Origin: Paracoccaceae bacterium
Lineage (GTDB): Bacteria; Pseudomonadota; Alphaproteobacteria; Rhodobacterales; Rhodobacteraceae
Direction: 5' to 3'
Length of the DNA: 5,647 nucleotides
Assembly: GCA_015485015.1 (NCBI GenBank)
Contig: WFUK01000293.1
Coordinates: 1-5,647 of the forward strand
The notes beneath the pieces were generated by a model. It had not been told where the DNA came from and did no database searches. It saw nothing but the letters and a program-made list of their open reading frames with translations. Positions 5,537-5,647 of this stretch are shown here, in pieces. Made by a program: the position numbers and the translations under genes. How positions within the stretch are numbered: position 1 is the stretch's first letter; each line of letters starts with the position of its first letter.

Positions 5537-5647
5537 ATGAAACCTACCCTAATGACCAGCGCCCTAGCCCTTTCCTTGATCGGCCTCGGGGCCTCCATAA
5601 GCCTCGCCCAAGGCGGCTCGGAGAGCCAGCATGGCACCCCACATCCC
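5537..5647 (+). CDS. Unidentified exported protein, 5' part only
   Basis: Thirty-seven codons from an ATG at 5537 run open to the window edge. AGGA at 5526-5529 lies seven nt before the ATG. The protein starts MKPTLMTSALALSLIGLGAS: a lysine, a hydrophobic core and then SISLAQG, a good signal-peptidase I site with likely cleavage after A24. The mature part begins with a polar Gly/Ser/His-rich stretch (GGSESQHGTPHP). This is a typical Sec signal peptide, so the product is probably periplasmic or secreted. Too little of the mature protein is visible to name a family. It is transcribed divergently from the DUF983 gene with 190 bp between the starts; no clear promoter was found. Confidence 0.72.
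   Translation, partial: MKPTLMTSALALSLIGLGASISLAQGGSESQHGTPHP

Noticed and set aside
1..5647. CRISPR array, tRNA, rRNA, insertion sequence, toxin-antitoxin or phage genes
   Set aside because: No regularly spaced direct repeats, no cloverleaf-like or rRNA sequence, no transposase motifs and no phage-type genes were seen on either strand.

Overview
The window looks like ordinary core chromosome of a GC-rich alphaproteobacterium, most likely a member of the Rhodobacterales/Rhodobacteraceae. This rests on the high GC content (roughly 60 % by eye), the wording of the protein families (a cysteine-free L33, a DUF983 protein next to a NUDIX hydrolase, a Bax-inhibitor-1 protein with the YDTQKIK and LYLDFINLF motifs) and long-standing familiarity with similar gene neighbourhoods in that group. 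No database search was possible, so the taxonomic call is an inference.

Layout. Positions 1-2784, plus strand: the 3' end of an ABC-transporter ATPase overlaps by 4 bp (ATGA) an 844-residue FtsX/MacB-type permease; together they form a YbbA-YbbP-like pair. Positions 2785-3661, plus strand: a monocistronic unit with a good promoter, a leader hairpin, a strong Shine-Dalgarno, a 244-residue Bax-inhibitor-1/YccA-type membrane protein and an intrinsic terminator. Positions 3662-3888: about 230 bp without a credible gene but packed with inverted repeats, lying between two converging terminators. Positions 3889-5346, minus strand: read in the order of transcription, DUF983 zinc-ribbon membrane protein, NUDIX hydrolase, ribosomal protein L33 (rpmG, only 55 residues) and its intrinsic terminator. 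Positions 5347-5536: a divergent intergenic region with a 22-bp near-perfect AT-rich palindrome just upstream of the DUF983 gene. Positions 5537-5647, plus strand: the first 37 codons of an unidentified exported protein, cut off by the window edge.

How the parts work together. The ATPase and permease are expected to form one inner-membrane machine that couples ATP hydrolysis to movement of periplasmic domains. The Bax-inhibitor-like protein is an independent membrane protein. DUF983, NUDIX and rpmG are co-directional; only 6 bp separate DUF983 from the longest NUDIX frame and no terminator is visible between NUDIX and rpmG, so read-through into rpmG is likely in addition to rpmG's own promoter.

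Nothing here amounts to a clear new system. The items most worth a second look are the hairpin-rich 3662-3888 block (candidate dispersed repeat or RNA), the hairpin that touches the rpmG ribosome-binding site, the palindrome at 5363-5384, and the NUDIX box interrupted by an insertion.
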